Shown here one piece after another: positions 1 to 7,116 of a stretch of 17,034 nucleotides of DNA. Origin of the DNA: JAVKFF01 sp040226215 (GTDB lineage: Bacteria > Pseudomonadota > Alphaproteobacteria > DSM-16000 > Inquilinaceae); NCBI GenBank assembly GCA_040226215.1, contig JAVKFF010000003.1, positions 1 to 17,034 of the forward strand. Reading direction: 5' to 3'. Under the pieces are notes generated by a model. It was not told where the DNA came from and searched no databases. It saw nothing but the letters and a program-made list of their open reading frames with translations. The first letter of the stretch is position 1. Every line of letters begins with the position of its first letter. A program made the translations under genes and the position numbers.

Positions 1-494
1 AGCCAGATCGCCCCCCGGGCCGGGTGGCCGATCCTGGACGCCGGCACCACCGGGCCGCAGGGTGCCGATTGCTCGAACGCCTTGCCGACCTCCCAGGGCC
101 GGCCCTGCTTCTTCATCTCCGACTGCAGGTCGCGGCGCGTCATGTCGAGGCCGACCGCGTAGCCGTAGACGTGGTCGAGCGCCGCCTCGACCGCAATGTC
201 CGTGCCGCCCCGGCCCAGCGCCACCACCAGCTCGATCTCGTGATGCACGTCCGAAGTCGCCGAGGGATAGGGGAAGCGCCCGTCCGGCACCACATTGTCC
301 GGGCTCTTCAGGAAGAAGAACGGCGGCTCCTTGTCCGGGTCGTGCCCCATCTCCACCGCGTGCGCGGCGTAGTTGCGGCCCACGCAGTACACCCGGTGCA
401 CCGGAAACAGCGCCGCATCCCCGGCGATCGGCAGCGCCACCTGCGGCGGCGGCGCGACGGCGTAGGCGGGCTTCTTGTTCGCGTCCTGGGTCAT
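1..494 (-). CDS. Fumarylacetoacetate hydrolase family protein (partial, C-terminus off window)
   Basis: The 164 visible residues match the FAA-hydrolase fold of the fumarylpyruvate hydrolase/FAHD1 type. Visible motifs are YCVGRNYAAHA (about 36-46), FLKSPD (61-66), the metal-binding HHEIE (Glu86, Glu88), GLDMTRRD with Asp117, and Lys138 in the GKAF segment. Members hydrolyse C-C bonds of acylpyruvates, or decarboxylate or hydrate related 2-keto acids, using Mg2+ or Mn2+ in the cytoplasm. The gene continues past base 1, so about a third to a half is missing. Its ATG lies 2 nt after the TGA of the permease gene; a GGAG 13 nt upstream is a poor ribosome site, so translation is probably coupled. 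Being last in an importer operon, it probably acts on the imported compound or a product of it. The exact substrate cannot be read from sequence; fumarylpyruvate, acylpyruvates or 2-keto-3-deoxy acids are all possible. Confidence 0.9.
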   Translation of the reverse strand, partial: MTQDANKKPAYAVAPPPQVALPIAGDAALFPVHRVYCVGRNYAAHAVEMGHDPDKEPPFFFLKSPDNVVPDGRFPYPSATSDVHHEIELVVALGRGGTDIAVEAALDHVYGYAVGLDMTRRDLQSEMKKQGRPWEVGKAFEQSAPCGPVVPASRIGHPARGAIW

Positions 495-496
495 GG

Positions 497-1249
497 TCAA
501 TTACGTGCTCCAGCGTAGTATTCGAGGCGTTTCTCGAGCCGGCCGATGAGGTCGGCCAGGGTCAGGGCGAAGGCGAAGAGGATCAGGATCAGCGCCCAGA
601 AATGCGCCATCAGGAAGTTCTGGCGGTAGAGCGCGAACAGCGCGCCGATGCCGATGATGGCGACCAGCAGCTGGCCGATCACCACCCCCTTCACCCCGCG
701 GATGACGCCGAGGCGCACGCCGGCCAGAATCTCCGGCAGGGCGGCCAGGAAGATGATCTTCAGCCGCTGCGCGCGCGACGCGCCGAAGGCGCGTGACATC
801 TCCATCAAGGACGGCGAGACGTGCAGCACGCCGGCGCGGGTGTCGAGCGCGATGATCCAGACGGCGAACATGAAGACCGTGGCGATCACGGTCGGCGTGC
901 CCAGGCCGAACAGGATCATGATCACCGGCACCAGGGCGGAGAGCGGCGCGGACAGAAAGATGTTCACCCACATGTTCAAAAGGCCGTCGGCGGCCTTCAC
1001 CAGCCCCATCAGGAAGCCCAGCCCCACGCCCACCACCAGCGCCAGCACGAGCCCGGCGATGTAGGCGTAGAGCGTGGTCGCCATCGCCGAGGCGAAGCTG
1101 GGCGAGGTGACGACCTCGGTCATGGCGGCCAGAACATGGCTGAAGGGCGGGAACAGCAGCACCAGGTCGAAGCGACCGATGATCTCCCAGACCACGATCC
1201 AGACGAGGAGCGAGGCCATCATCGGCACGCGGAAGCCGAACAGGGTCAT
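497..1249 (-). CDS. ABC transporter permease 2 (NMT1/SsuC-type importer)
   Basis: This 250-residue integral membrane protein belongs to the binding-protein-dependent transport permease family (SsuC/TauC/ThiX-like). It starts with a hydrophobic helix (about 10-35) and has roughly six membrane segments. An EAA-type cytoplasmic loop, where the ATPase docks, lies near 150-175 (SRAFGASRAQRLKIIFL followed by ALPEI). Length is normal for the family. The ATG is preceded by AGGA with a 6-nt gap, and the AGGA overlaps the TAG of the ATPase gene. The next gene starts 2 nt after this TGA. It differs strongly from permease 1, so the two probably form a heterodimeric channel rather than the homodimer usual in SsuABC systems. 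Confidence 0.9.
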   Translation of the reverse strand: MTLFGFRVPMMASLLVWIVVWEIIGRFDLVLLFPPFSHVLAAMTEVVTSPSFASAMATTLYAYIAGLVLALVVGVGLGFLMGLVKAADGLLNMWVNIFLSAPLSALVPVIMILFGLGTPTVIATVFMFAVWIIALDTRAGVLHVSPSLMEMSRAFGASRAQRLKIIFLAALPEILAGVRLGVIRGVKGVVIGQLLVAIIGIGALFALYRQNFLMAHFWALILILFAFALTLADLIGRLEKRLEYYAGARN

Positions 1250-1258
1250 GGCGCCATC

Positions 1259-2071
1259 CTACTCGACATATTTGCGGATGCCGCGCCAGATCTCCTCGAC
1301 GGTGTCGAGGTAGACCGGGTTGCGACGGATCTCGTCCGGGTCGCCGTCGCGCGGGATGTCCGGGTCGATGATCCGCGACACCCGGCCGGGACGCGGAGAC
1401 AGAAGGACGATGCGGTCGGAGAGATAGACCGCCTCCTCGATCGAGTGGGTGACGAACAGGAAGGTCTTGCGCTCGGTCTCGCGCAGGCGCAGCAGATCCT
1501 CCTGGAACTTGCGTCTCGTCTGCTCGTCGACCGCGGAGAACGGCTCGTCCATCAGCAGCACTTCGGCGTTGACGGCGAGCGCGCGGGCGAGACCGACGCG
1601 CTGGCGCATGCCGCCGGACAGCTCGTGGGGGTATTTGTCCTCGAAGCCCGACAGGCCGACCTCGGCGACGTAGTGCCGGGCGAGTTCCTCGCGCTGTCTC
1701 TGGGCGACGCCCTGCATCTCCAGCCCGAAGGCGGCGTTGCGCAGGACCGTCGCCCACGGCAGCAGGGCGAAGTCCTGAAAGACGAAGGCACGCTCCGGCC
1801 CGGGCCCGGTGATGGCGCGGCCTCGCACGTGGACGCTGCCGGCGGTCGGCGCCAGCAGGCCGGCGACGATCTTCAACAGCGTGGTCTTGCCGCAGCCCGA
1901 GGGGCCGAGCAGGCTGATCAGCCGCCCCTCCTGGAAGGCGAGATCGACGTCCTCGAGCGCCACGACCTCGCCGCCATAGATCTTCGTCAGCCCCCTGACC
2001 TCGATCACGGGCGGCGCGTCGCCCGCCCCGGCGACTCCCGGCACGGCACGGCTCTGGACGGCTGCGGTCAT
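1259..2071 (-). CDS. ABC transporter ATP-binding protein (SsuB/TauB-type)
   Basis: This 270-residue cytoplasmic ATPase energises the importer. All ABC motifs are intact: Walker A GPSGCGKT (56-63), Q-loop Gln99 in VFQDFALLPW, signature LSGGM (151-155), Walker B VLLMDE (171-176), D-loop SAVDEQTR and switch His209 in FVTHSIEEA. The pattern LLPWATVLRN and the FVTHSIEEAVYLSDRI segment are typical of the nitrate/sulfonate/taurine ATPase branch. The start is set by CGGAG 6 nt upstream of the ATG; that ATG overlaps the TGA of permease 1 as ATGA, a sign of coupling. A longer open frame extends upstream, but it runs inside the permease gene and is not coding. The TAG sits 9 nt before permease 2. Confidence 0.93.
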   Translation of the reverse strand: MTAAVQSRAVPGVAGAGDAPPVIEVRGLTKIYGGEVVALEDVDLAFQEGRLISLLGPSGCGKTTLLKIVAGLLAPTAGSVHVRGRAITGPGPERAFVFQDFALLPWATVLRNAAFGLEMQGVAQRQREELARHYVAEVGLSGFEDKYPHELSGGMRQRVGLARALAVNAEVLLMDEPFSAVDEQTRRKFQEDLLRLRETERKTFLFVTHSIEEAVYLSDRIVLLSPRPGRVSRIIDPDIPRDGDPDEIRRNPVYLDTVEEIWRGIRKYVE

Positions 2072-2892
2072 CTGCTGCTCCGTTTCTCCGGCCGGAAGAC
2101 GGCCGTCTCCACCCGCTGCAGGACGCCGACGACAATGACGGCGAACAGCACGATCGAGACGATGGCCGCGTACATGTGTCCGAACCTGGCGACCGACTGG
2201 TTGTAGGTGATCAGGTCGCCGATGCCCGTCGGCGTGATCAGCAGTTCCGCCAGCACGACACCGCTGAAGCCCTCCGCCACGCCCAGCCGGATGCCGGCGA
2301 ACATCATCGGCGCGGCGGCGGGCAGGATGACCCGGGCGACCTGCTGGCGCCGCGAACCCATGAAGCAGCGGCACATGGCGACCAGCGACGGCGGCACGTT
2401 GCGCACCGCCTTGTAGCTGTTGATGGCGATCACCGGCATTGCGAGCATGATCACGGCCAGCACCTTGGCCGTCAGCCCGATGCCGTAGACGAAGGTGATC
2501 AGCGGGATCAGCGCCGCCATCGGCGCCGCCTGCATGACGATGAAGACCGGCAGGGAGACCCATTCCACGTCCTCGCGCAGGCCCATGGCCAGGCCGGCGG
2601 AGATGCCGACGCCGAGCGAGATGACGAGACCGATGACCAGCGGCTCCATGGTGCGCAGATAGGCCGCCGGCATCGAGCCGTCGGCGAGCATTTCCACGAA
2701 CGCGGTGAAGGTCTCCCAGAAGGACGGGAAGGCGTAGTTGAAATTGCTCTGCCCGGCGATCTCCCAGGCCCCGAACAGGATGGCCAGCGAGACCGCGCGC
2801 CAGACGAGCGGCAGGGCGAGAAAGCCGCCGACCAGGACCGAGAGGCCGAGGCCGGTCGCCGCCGGCTCGCGTCGCGTCACCTCATGCGCCAT
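2068..2892 (-). CDS. ABC transporter permease 1 (NMT1/SsuC-type importer)
   Basis: This 274-residue inner-membrane permease of the binding-protein-dependent family has a polar N-terminus of about 14 residues, a first hydrophobic segment near 15-45 and about six membrane spans. Its EAA loop lies around residues 178-205 (MCRCFMGSRRQQVARVI, then LPAAAPMMFAGIRLG). It follows the binding-protein gene after a 136-nt spacer with a strong stem-loop, and its TGA overlaps the ATPase start (ATGA). GGAGA sits about 12-13 nt before the ATG, a weak ribosome site; no in-frame upstream ATG is available. It pairs with permease 2 of the same operon. Neither permease reveals the substrate. Confidence 0.9.
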   Translation of the reverse strand: MAHEVTRREPAATGLGLSVLVGGFLALPLVWRAVSLAILFGAWEIAGQSNFNYAFPSFWETFTAFVEMLADGSMPAAYLRTMEPLVIGLVISLGVGISAGLAMGLREDVEWVSLPVFIVMQAAPMAALIPLITFVYGIGLTAKVLAVIMLAMPVIAINSYKAVRNVPPSLVAMCRCFMGSRRQQVARVILPAAAPMMFAGIRLGVAEGFSGVVLAELLITPTGIGDLITYNQSVARFGHMYAAIVSIVLFAVIVVGVLQRVETAVFRPEKRSSR

Positions 2893-2978
2893 CGGTCGCG
2901 CGTCTCCGCTTGGCCCGGGTGCGGCGCCATCGTTCGGGCATCATCCGCCTCTCCGCCCTCCCATTATTGAGACGCGAA

Positions 2979-3004
2979 GGCGCCGGCAGTCGATGGCCGG
3001 CGCC
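2979..3004 (-). other. Perfect 9-bp stem-loop between binding-protein and permease genes
   Basis: GGCGCCGGC at 2979-2987 is the exact reverse complement of GCCGGCGCC at 2996-3004, with an 8-nt loop. It lies 24 nt beyond the stop of the binding-protein gene in the direction of transcription. No T-tract follows, so it is unlikely to be a complete intrinsic terminator. Such hairpins after solute-binding-protein genes commonly protect the 3' end of the upstream message, giving more binding protein than permease. That role here is inference. Confidence 0.5.
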
Positions 3005-3028
3005 CGCCCGTCATGGCCCGCTGCCGTC

Positions 3029-4000
3029 CTAGCGTACCTGGTCGAGGATGGTGAAGTCCCAGAAGCGGGACGGGTCGACCTCGCCCTCGCCCTCCATGGT
3101 GCCCGCGGCCCGCAGGAACTCGATGTCGTCGATGGCATCCTGCGGCTCGCCGCCGTCGAGCGGATAGACCCCGTTCTCCACCGCCTCGGCATAATAGGCG
3201 TCGATCTCCTCGGCGGCGTCGCCCGGCAGGTCGGGCAGCAGGCCGTACTGCTCGCGCAGGCCGGAGACGATGGATGGGTCGACGTCGATGTCCGACCAGG
3301 TGCGCAACAGCTCCTCCACGAAGATCGCCATGTCCTCCGAGCGTTCGTCGAGAAAATCGGTGTTTGCGTAGAGCGCCTCGTCGGTCGCGTTCACGCCCTC
3401 GACCGAAAGCCGGATGAAGCGGCCACCGCCCTCCTCCTGCAGCAGGCGGTAATTGGCCGCGTCGACGATGGATGCGTTGATCGTGCCCTGCAGCATGGCG
3501 CCGGCCCGCACCTCCGATCCCGGCACGTAGGAGATGTTCGCGTATTCGATGCCATGCACGCTCTCCATCAGTCGCATCAGCGCCTCGGTGCCGGAGCCGC
3601 GCGAATGCACCGTCACCTCCTCGCCGTCGAGGTCGGCCCAGTCGGAATAGACCTCCGAGTTGACGACCGGGAAGAACAGCAGCGTGCTGATCCGGAAGAA
3701 CATGCGGATCGGCGCGTCGGAATTGTTGATGAAGGCGTAGGGCGCGCCGACGCCGATATCGGCCTCGCCGCTGGCCACCGCCTGCACCGCCACGTCTTCG
3801 GAGTTGAAGAAGGTCATCTCCATGGGCACGCCGCGCTCGCCCGCGCGCTCCATGGCGATCAGCAGGTTCAGGCTCTCGATGCTGGCGATGTCGCCGAGCG
3901 CCACCTGGATGGTGTCCTGCGCGGTCGCCGACGAGACCAGCGAGGTCGAGGCCAGCGCGACCGTGCCGAGCACGGCCAGGGATTTCGTCGCGAAAGTCAT
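3029..4000 (-). CDS. ABC transporter substrate-binding protein (NMT1/SsuA/THI5-like)
   Basis: This 323-residue periplasmic binding protein captures the substrate for the adjacent importer. Residues 1 to about 28 form a Sec signal peptide: Lys6, a hydrophobic core, then SSATAQ with cleavage near the Ala/Gln. The mature part has features of the NMT1/SsuA fold: SGEADIGVGAPYAFI in the first lobe, the LDGEEVTVHSRGSGTEALMR hinge region, and a C-terminal helical part rich in acidic residues. The start is decided by GGGAGGAA about 5 nt before this ATG; a longer frame reaching 4129 lacks such a site and would bury the signal peptide. It is first in the operon, followed by a stem-loop. Family members bind aliphatic sulfonates, pyrimidines or thiamine precursors, riboflavin, aromatic acids and others; the ligand here is unknown. 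Confidence 0.9.
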   Translation of the reverse strand: MTFATKSLAVLGTVALASTSLVSSATAQDTIQVALGDIASIESLNLLIAMERAGERGVPMEMTFFNSEDVAVQAVASGEADIGVGAPYAFINNSDAPIRMFFRISTLLFFPVVNSEVYSDWADLDGEEVTVHSRGSGTEALMRLMESVHGIEYANISYVPGSEVRAGAMLQGTINASIVDAANYRLLQEEGGGRFIRLSVEGVNATDEALYANTDFLDERSEDMAIFVEELLRTWSDIDVDPSIVSGLREQYGLLPDLPGDAAEEIDAYYAEAVENGVYPLDGGEPQDAIDDIEFLRAAGTMEGEGEVDPSRFWDFTILDQVR

Positions 4001-4090
4001 TGTCGTTCCTCCCGATTGTCGCCGGCCTTGTCGTAGCCGGTCGTGCGAAGCGTGCCCCTGGCCGATGGCGACCGGGCAGCTCCATTCCCT

Positions 4091-4119
4091 GATTGGTGCA
4101 CAGTAATCACAGGATTGGT
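4091..4119. promoter_or_regulatory. Pair of GATTGGT direct repeats upstream of the importer operon
   Basis: GATTGGT occurs at 4091-4097 and again at 4113-4119, exactly 22 bp apart (two helical turns), within the candidate promoter of the importer operon. The shared core ATTGGT recurs twice at the start of the divergent regulator gene. This arrangement suits a dimeric regulator bound on one face of the DNA, most likely the adjacent GntR protein, but no binding data are visible. Confidence 0.35.
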
Positions 4120-4129
4120 TAAACGTCAA
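4101..4129 (-). promoter_or_regulatory. Candidate sigma70-type promoter for the importer operon
   Basis: Read on the minus strand, TTGACG (4129-4124) is followed after 17 nt by TTACTG (4106-4101). The -35 is good, the -10 weak. It would place transcription start about 95 nt upstream of the binding-protein ATG. The surrounding bases are markedly AT-richer than the rest of the window, and the GATTGGT repeats overlap both elements. Confidence 0.3.
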
Positions 4130-4154
4130 TCAAGGGCCGCCCGCCGACCAAGTT

Positions 4155-4210
4155 CATAGATTATCTCAGAAATAATCGATTGCACGTTATTATATTTAAT
4201 ATATTTCCAA
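4155..4210. other. AT-rich island in divergent spacer
   Basis: Bases 4155-4210 are strikingly AT-rich in a GC-rich window, with runs such as TTATTATATTTAATATATTT. TATAT (4191-4195) and ATATA (4199-4203) form a small inverted repeat around TTA. It lies midway between the two divergent promoters and contains no gene. It could aid DNA melting or bind a nucleoid or regulatory protein; this is inference. Confidence 0.4.
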
Positions 4211-4239
4211 AGAGCATCGTCTGGAAATCCGCAATCAGG

Positions 4240-4268
4240 TTGACAGCCTCGTCCGGCAAATCTAGCCT
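4240..4268 (+). promoter_or_regulatory. Candidate sigma70 promoter for the GntR regulator
   Basis: A consensus TTGACA (4240-4245) is separated by 17 nt from TAGCCT (4263-4268), which keeps the three most conserved -10 positions (T, A, final T). Transcription would start near 4275, just upstream of the TTG and GTG start candidates of the regulator. This is the best-matching promoter in the window. Confidence 0.45.
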
Positions 4269-4276
4269 CGCTGGCA

Positions 4277-4295
4277 AATTGGTCAAGAATTGGTC
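4277..4295. promoter_or_regulatory. Tandem AATTGGTC repeat, candidate autoregulatory operator
   Basis: AATTGGTC at 4277-4284 repeats exactly at 4288-4295, an 11-bp period (one helical turn). It sits immediately downstream of the predicted transcription start and covers the TTG start candidate of the regulator gene. The ATTGGT core is the same as in the repeats upstream of the importer operon, which points to one regulator controlling both directions. Confidence 0.4.
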
Positions 4296-5033
4296 GACGA
4301 CGTGAATCACGGCACCTCGAGCGCGGAAGAACTGGCGGAAAACCTGGGCGGGGGCGCCGGGGTGGATGACGCCACACTCGTCCAGCTGCGCGCCTGGCTC
4401 ACCCGTCACGACTTCCCGTCCAACACCCGCCTGCCGGCCGAACGCGACCTCGCCGAGCGTCTCGGCGTCTCGCGCGGCGACCTGCGCAAGGCGCTGGCGA
4501 CACTGGAGGCCGAAGGTCAGCTCTGGCGCCATGTCGGCAAGGGCACGTTCACCGGCCCCCGCGCCATCGAGGTGATGAGCCTGTCGGAGATCGCGCGCGA
4601 CACCAACCCGGCCGAGGTCATGCGCACGCGCCTCCTGATCGAGCCGATCATCGCTCGCGAGGCGGCGCTCAACACCACCTCCAGCGACCTCGACGCCATG
4701 CGCCGCTGCATCGATCGCACGCATGGCGCGGAGACCTGGCGGCAGTACGAGACGGCCGACAACGAGTTGCACCGGCGCATCGCCGAGGCGGCGCACAACC
4801 GTGTGCTGCTCGGTCTGTTCGACGGGTTGAACTCGGTACGCCGGGCGGTCGTCTGGGGGCGTCTGCGCGCCAACTCCACGCGGCCGCCGGACGACCACCA
4901 TTCCTTCGCCGAGCACGACCGCATCGTCGCTGCCATCGCCGAACGGGATCTGGCCGAGGCCGGCCGTGCCATGCACGACCATCTCCGCTCGGTCGAGCGC
5001 AAGCTGCTCGACCAGGCCGTGGCGGCCGCGTAG
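4290..5033 (+). CDS. GntR-family transcriptional regulator, FCD (FadR) subfamily
   Basis: This is a 247-residue DNA-binding regulator. The N-terminal winged helix-turn-helix (about 28-88) shows the classic LPAERDLAERLGVSRGDLRK helix-turn-helix and a wing with GKGTF. The C-terminal FCD ligand domain (about 105-240) carries the usual metal-site residues Asp157 and His161 (ADNELH), His209 (EHDRI) and His231. FCD regulators usually bind carboxylic-acid ligands and repress a neighbouring catabolic operon. The gene diverges from the importer operon and probably controls it. The start is uncertain: TTG 4290, GTG 4302 and GTG 4362 are all in frame with no convincing ribosome site. The helix-turn-helix is complete with any of them. 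It converges with the DppF-like gene, leaving 26 nt between them. Confidence 0.9.
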   Translation: MVDDVNHGTSSAEELAENLGGGAGVDDATLVQLRAWLTRHDFPSNTRLPAERDLAERLGVSRGDLRKALATLEAEGQLWRHVGKGTFTGPRAIEVMSLSEIARDTNPAEVMRTRLLIEPIIAREAALNTTSSDLDAMRRCIDRTHGAETWRQYETADNELHRRIAEAAHNRVLLGLFDGLNSVRRAVVWGRLRANSTRPPDDHHSFAEHDRIVAAIAERDLAEAGRAMHDHLRSVERKLLDQAVAAA

Positions 5034-5046
5034 CGCGATCAGGCGC

Positions 5047-5073
5047 GGCGGGCTGTCGTTCAGCCGGCCCGCC
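5047..5073. terminator. Weak hairpin between convergent genes
   Basis: GGCTG (5051-5055) and CAGCC (5061-5065) enclose a 5-nt loop, extended by GGCG/CGCC beyond a 4-nt bulge. It straddles the stop of the DppF-like gene at the junction with the convergent regulator gene. No T-tract is seen on either strand, so a terminator role is only possible. Confidence 0.2.
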
Positions 5074-6109
5074 CCTCCTCCACCGCATGGCAGGCGACGA
5101 CGCCACCTCCGGCGACCGGCAGCACCGCCGGCCGTTCGACGCGGCAGCGCTCGCCCGCCAGCGGGCAGCGCGGGTGGAAGGCGCAGCCCGGCGGCGGGTC
5201 GAGCGGGCTCGGCACCTCGCCCGCCAGGCGCTTGCGCGGCTCGCCCGGACGCTCCAGGGTCGGCACCGTGTCCATCAGCATGCGGGTGTAGGGATGCAAG
5301 GGGCGATCGAACAGGTCGGCCTTCGACCTGAGCTCGACGATGCGTCCGAGATACATCACGCCCACCGTGTCGGCCATGTGGTCGACCACGCCGAGATCGT
5401 GGCTGATGAACAGGTAGGTCAGCCGGTGCGCCTTCTGCAGGGCCTTCATCAGGTTGAGGATCTGCGCCTGCACCGAGACGTCCAGCGCCGAGGTCGGCTC
5501 GTCGGCGATCAGGAAGGTCGGTCGTGAGGCGATGGCCCGGGCGATCGCCACGCGCTGGCGCTGCCCGCCGGAGAACTGGTGGGGATAGCGCTCGGCATCC
5601 GCCGCCGACAGGCCGACGGACTCGAGCAGCGCAGCCACCTGGACGCGCATCTCCCGGCGGTTCCTGGCGATGCCGAAGGCCAGCAGCGCGTCGCCGATCG
5701 CCTCGCGCACCCGCCAGCGCGGGTTCAGGCTCGAATAGGGGTCCTGGAAGACCATCTGTATCTGCTGGCGCACCGTCATGTCCTGGGTCGCGTCCGCCTC
5801 CTCGCCGGCGAAGCGGACCGTGCCGCCATCCAGGCTCAGGAGACCGGCCAGGCAGCGCGCCACCGTCGACTTGCCGCAGCCCGACTCGCCCACCAGTCCC
5901 AGCGTGCGGCCGCGCTCGATGGCGAAGCTGACATGGTCGACCGCGCGCACCACCCGGCGCCCGGCCCCGGCGATTGTGCGCACCAGCCAGGGCTGCGAGA
6001 CGTCGAAGGTCTTCACGAGATCCGTGACCTCGACATGCGCCCTGCCGGCCCGGGGACCCGAGGCCGGCGCGTCGTCGCTGTCGGCCTGCGCGGTCATACC
6101 GCCCAGCAT
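5060..6109 (-). CDS. Oligopeptide/dipeptide ABC transporter ATP-binding protein (DppF/OppF-like)
   Basis: This 349-residue ATPase of the family-5 importer has Walker A GESGCGKS (74-81), Gln122 in VFQDPYSSLNPR, signature FSGGQ (179-183), Walker B FLIADE (199-204) and His237. The C-terminal oligopeptide-type extension (about 262-349) has FDRPLHPYTR and four cysteines, Cys309, Cys315, Cys322 and Cys340. In some DppD/OppD homologues these bind an Fe-S cluster. It is the last gene of the minus-strand unit and pairs with the DppD-like ATPase to drive the DppB/C-like permeases encoded on the other strand. The start is ambiguous: ATG 6109 has GAGG just upstream, while ATG 6097 (345 aa) overlaps the preceding TGA as ATGA. 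Transported substrate is unknown. Confidence 0.92.
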   Translation of the reverse strand: MLGGMTAQADSDDAPASGPRAGRAHVEVTDLVKTFDVSQPWLVRTIAGAGRRVVRAVDHVSFAIERGRTLGLVGESGCGKSTVARCLAGLLSLDGGTVRFAGEEADATQDMTVRQQIQMVFQDPYSSLNPRWRVREAIGDALLAFGIARNRREMRVQVAALLESVGLSAADAERYPHQFSGGQRQRVAIARAIASRPTFLIADEPTSALDVSVQAQILNLMKALQKAHRLTYLFISHDLGVVDHMADTVGVMYLGRIVELRSKADLFDRPLHPYTRMLMDTVPTLERPGEPRKRLAGEVPSPLDPPPGCAFHPRCPLAGERCRVERPAVLPVAGGGVVACHAVEEGRAG

Positions 6110-7116
6110 GCCACCTCGCCCCCGCGCTTGGCTTCAAGTTCCGGCCGTACCGCATCGCAGCGCGCCAGCCGTTCCGGGCAGCGCGGATGGAAGGCGCAGC
6201 CCGGCGGCCGGGCGGCGGGTTGCGGCATGGCGCCGGGGATCTGCGGCAGGGTGTCCCGGCGCTGGCCCAGCGTGGGGATCGAGCCCATGAGCGCCCTCGT
6301 ATAGGGGTGGGCGGGCCGGCGCAGGATGTCCTCGATCGGCGCCATTTCGACCACCCGTCCGGCATACATCACCGCCACCCGGTCGGCGATCTCCGCGATC
6401 ACCCCGAGATCATGGGTGATGATCAGCACGCCGGCCCCGCGCCGGGCCGCGACCTCCTTCAAGAGCGCGATGATCTGCGCCTGGATCGAGACGTCGAGCG
6501 CCGTGGTCGGCTCGTCGGCGACGATCAGTTCCGGGTCGCCGGCCCGCGCCAGCGCGATCACCACGCGCTGGCGCATGCCGCCGGAGAACTCGTGCGGATA
6601 GCTCGACAACCGGTCGGCCGGCGACGGGATGCCGACATCGCCAAGCAGGGCGATGGCCTGCTCGCGGGCCTGGCGCTTGTCGCGGTCGGAATGCTGGCGA
6701 ATGGTCTCGATCAGCTGATGCCCGATGGTCATCACCGGGTTCAGCGAGGTCAGCGGATCCTGGAAGATCATGCCGATACGCCGGCCGCGCACCCGCCGCA
6801 TCTCGCGCTCGGGCAGGTTGTCGATGCGCACGCCGTCGAGCCGGATCTCGCCACCCGTCAGCGCCAGCGGCGGTTCCAGCAGACCGATCACCGCCGCGCC
6901 GGTCATCGATTTCCCCGCGCCGGACTCGCCCACCACCCCCAGCACCTCGCCATGGCCGAGGCTGAGCGAGACGCGGTCGAGAATGGTGGCGGCCCCCTCC
7001 TCGCCGGCCAGCGTGACGGAGATCGCGCGCAGATCCAGAAGCGGCGGCGTTCCGGCTTGCGCCGCGCGCTCCGACAAGCCGCCCGCCGATGCTGGCGCCG
7101 TCACCGCTGCCGTCAA
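6094..7116 (-). CDS. Oligopeptide/dipeptide ABC transporter ATP-binding protein (DppD/OppD-like)
   Basis: This 340-residue ATPase forms the first half of the ATPase pair. It has Walker A GESGAGKS (63-70), Gln119 in IFQDPLTSLNPVMT, signature FSGGM (177-181), Walker B LIVADE (197-202), D-loop TTALDVS and His235. The C-terminal extension holds RRPAHPYTRALMGSIP and cysteines 307, 313, 320 and 337, the possible Fe-S ligands known for this family. The start is probably TTG 7116, which overlaps the TGA of the amidohydrolase gene (TTGA), so translation is likely coupled; an in-frame GTG four codons later is an alternative. The ribosome site is weak. The 3' end overlaps the DppF-like gene. The compact overlaps indicate one transcript for all three minus-strand genes. 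Confidence 0.92.
   Translation of the reverse strand: MTAAVTAPASAGGLSERAAQAGTPPLLDLRAISVTLAGEEGAATILDRVSLSLGHGEVLGVVGESGAGKSMTGAAVIGLLEPPLALTGGEIRLDGVRIDNLPEREMRRVRGRRIGMIFQDPLTSLNPVMTIGHQLIETIRQHSDRDKRQAREQAIALLGDVGIPSPADRLSSYPHEFSGGMRQRVVIALARAGDPELIVADEPTTALDVSIQAQIIALLKEVAARRGAGVLIITHDLGVIAEIADRVAVMYAGRVVEMAPIEDILRRPAHPYTRALMGSIPTLGQRRDTLPQIPGAMPQPAARPPGCAFHPRCPERLARCDAVRPELEAKRGGEVACWAV

Noticed and set aside
501..2135. A 544-codon minus-strand frame over the permease and ATPase genes
   Set aside because: It is an alternative frame of two genes with intact ABC motifs; no domain is visible in it.
4161..6365. A 734-codon minus-strand open frame spanning the regulator and both ATPase genes
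   Set aside because: It crosses three well-supported genes in the wrong frame or strand, and its Arg/Gly/Pro-rich composition is typical of a shadow frame.
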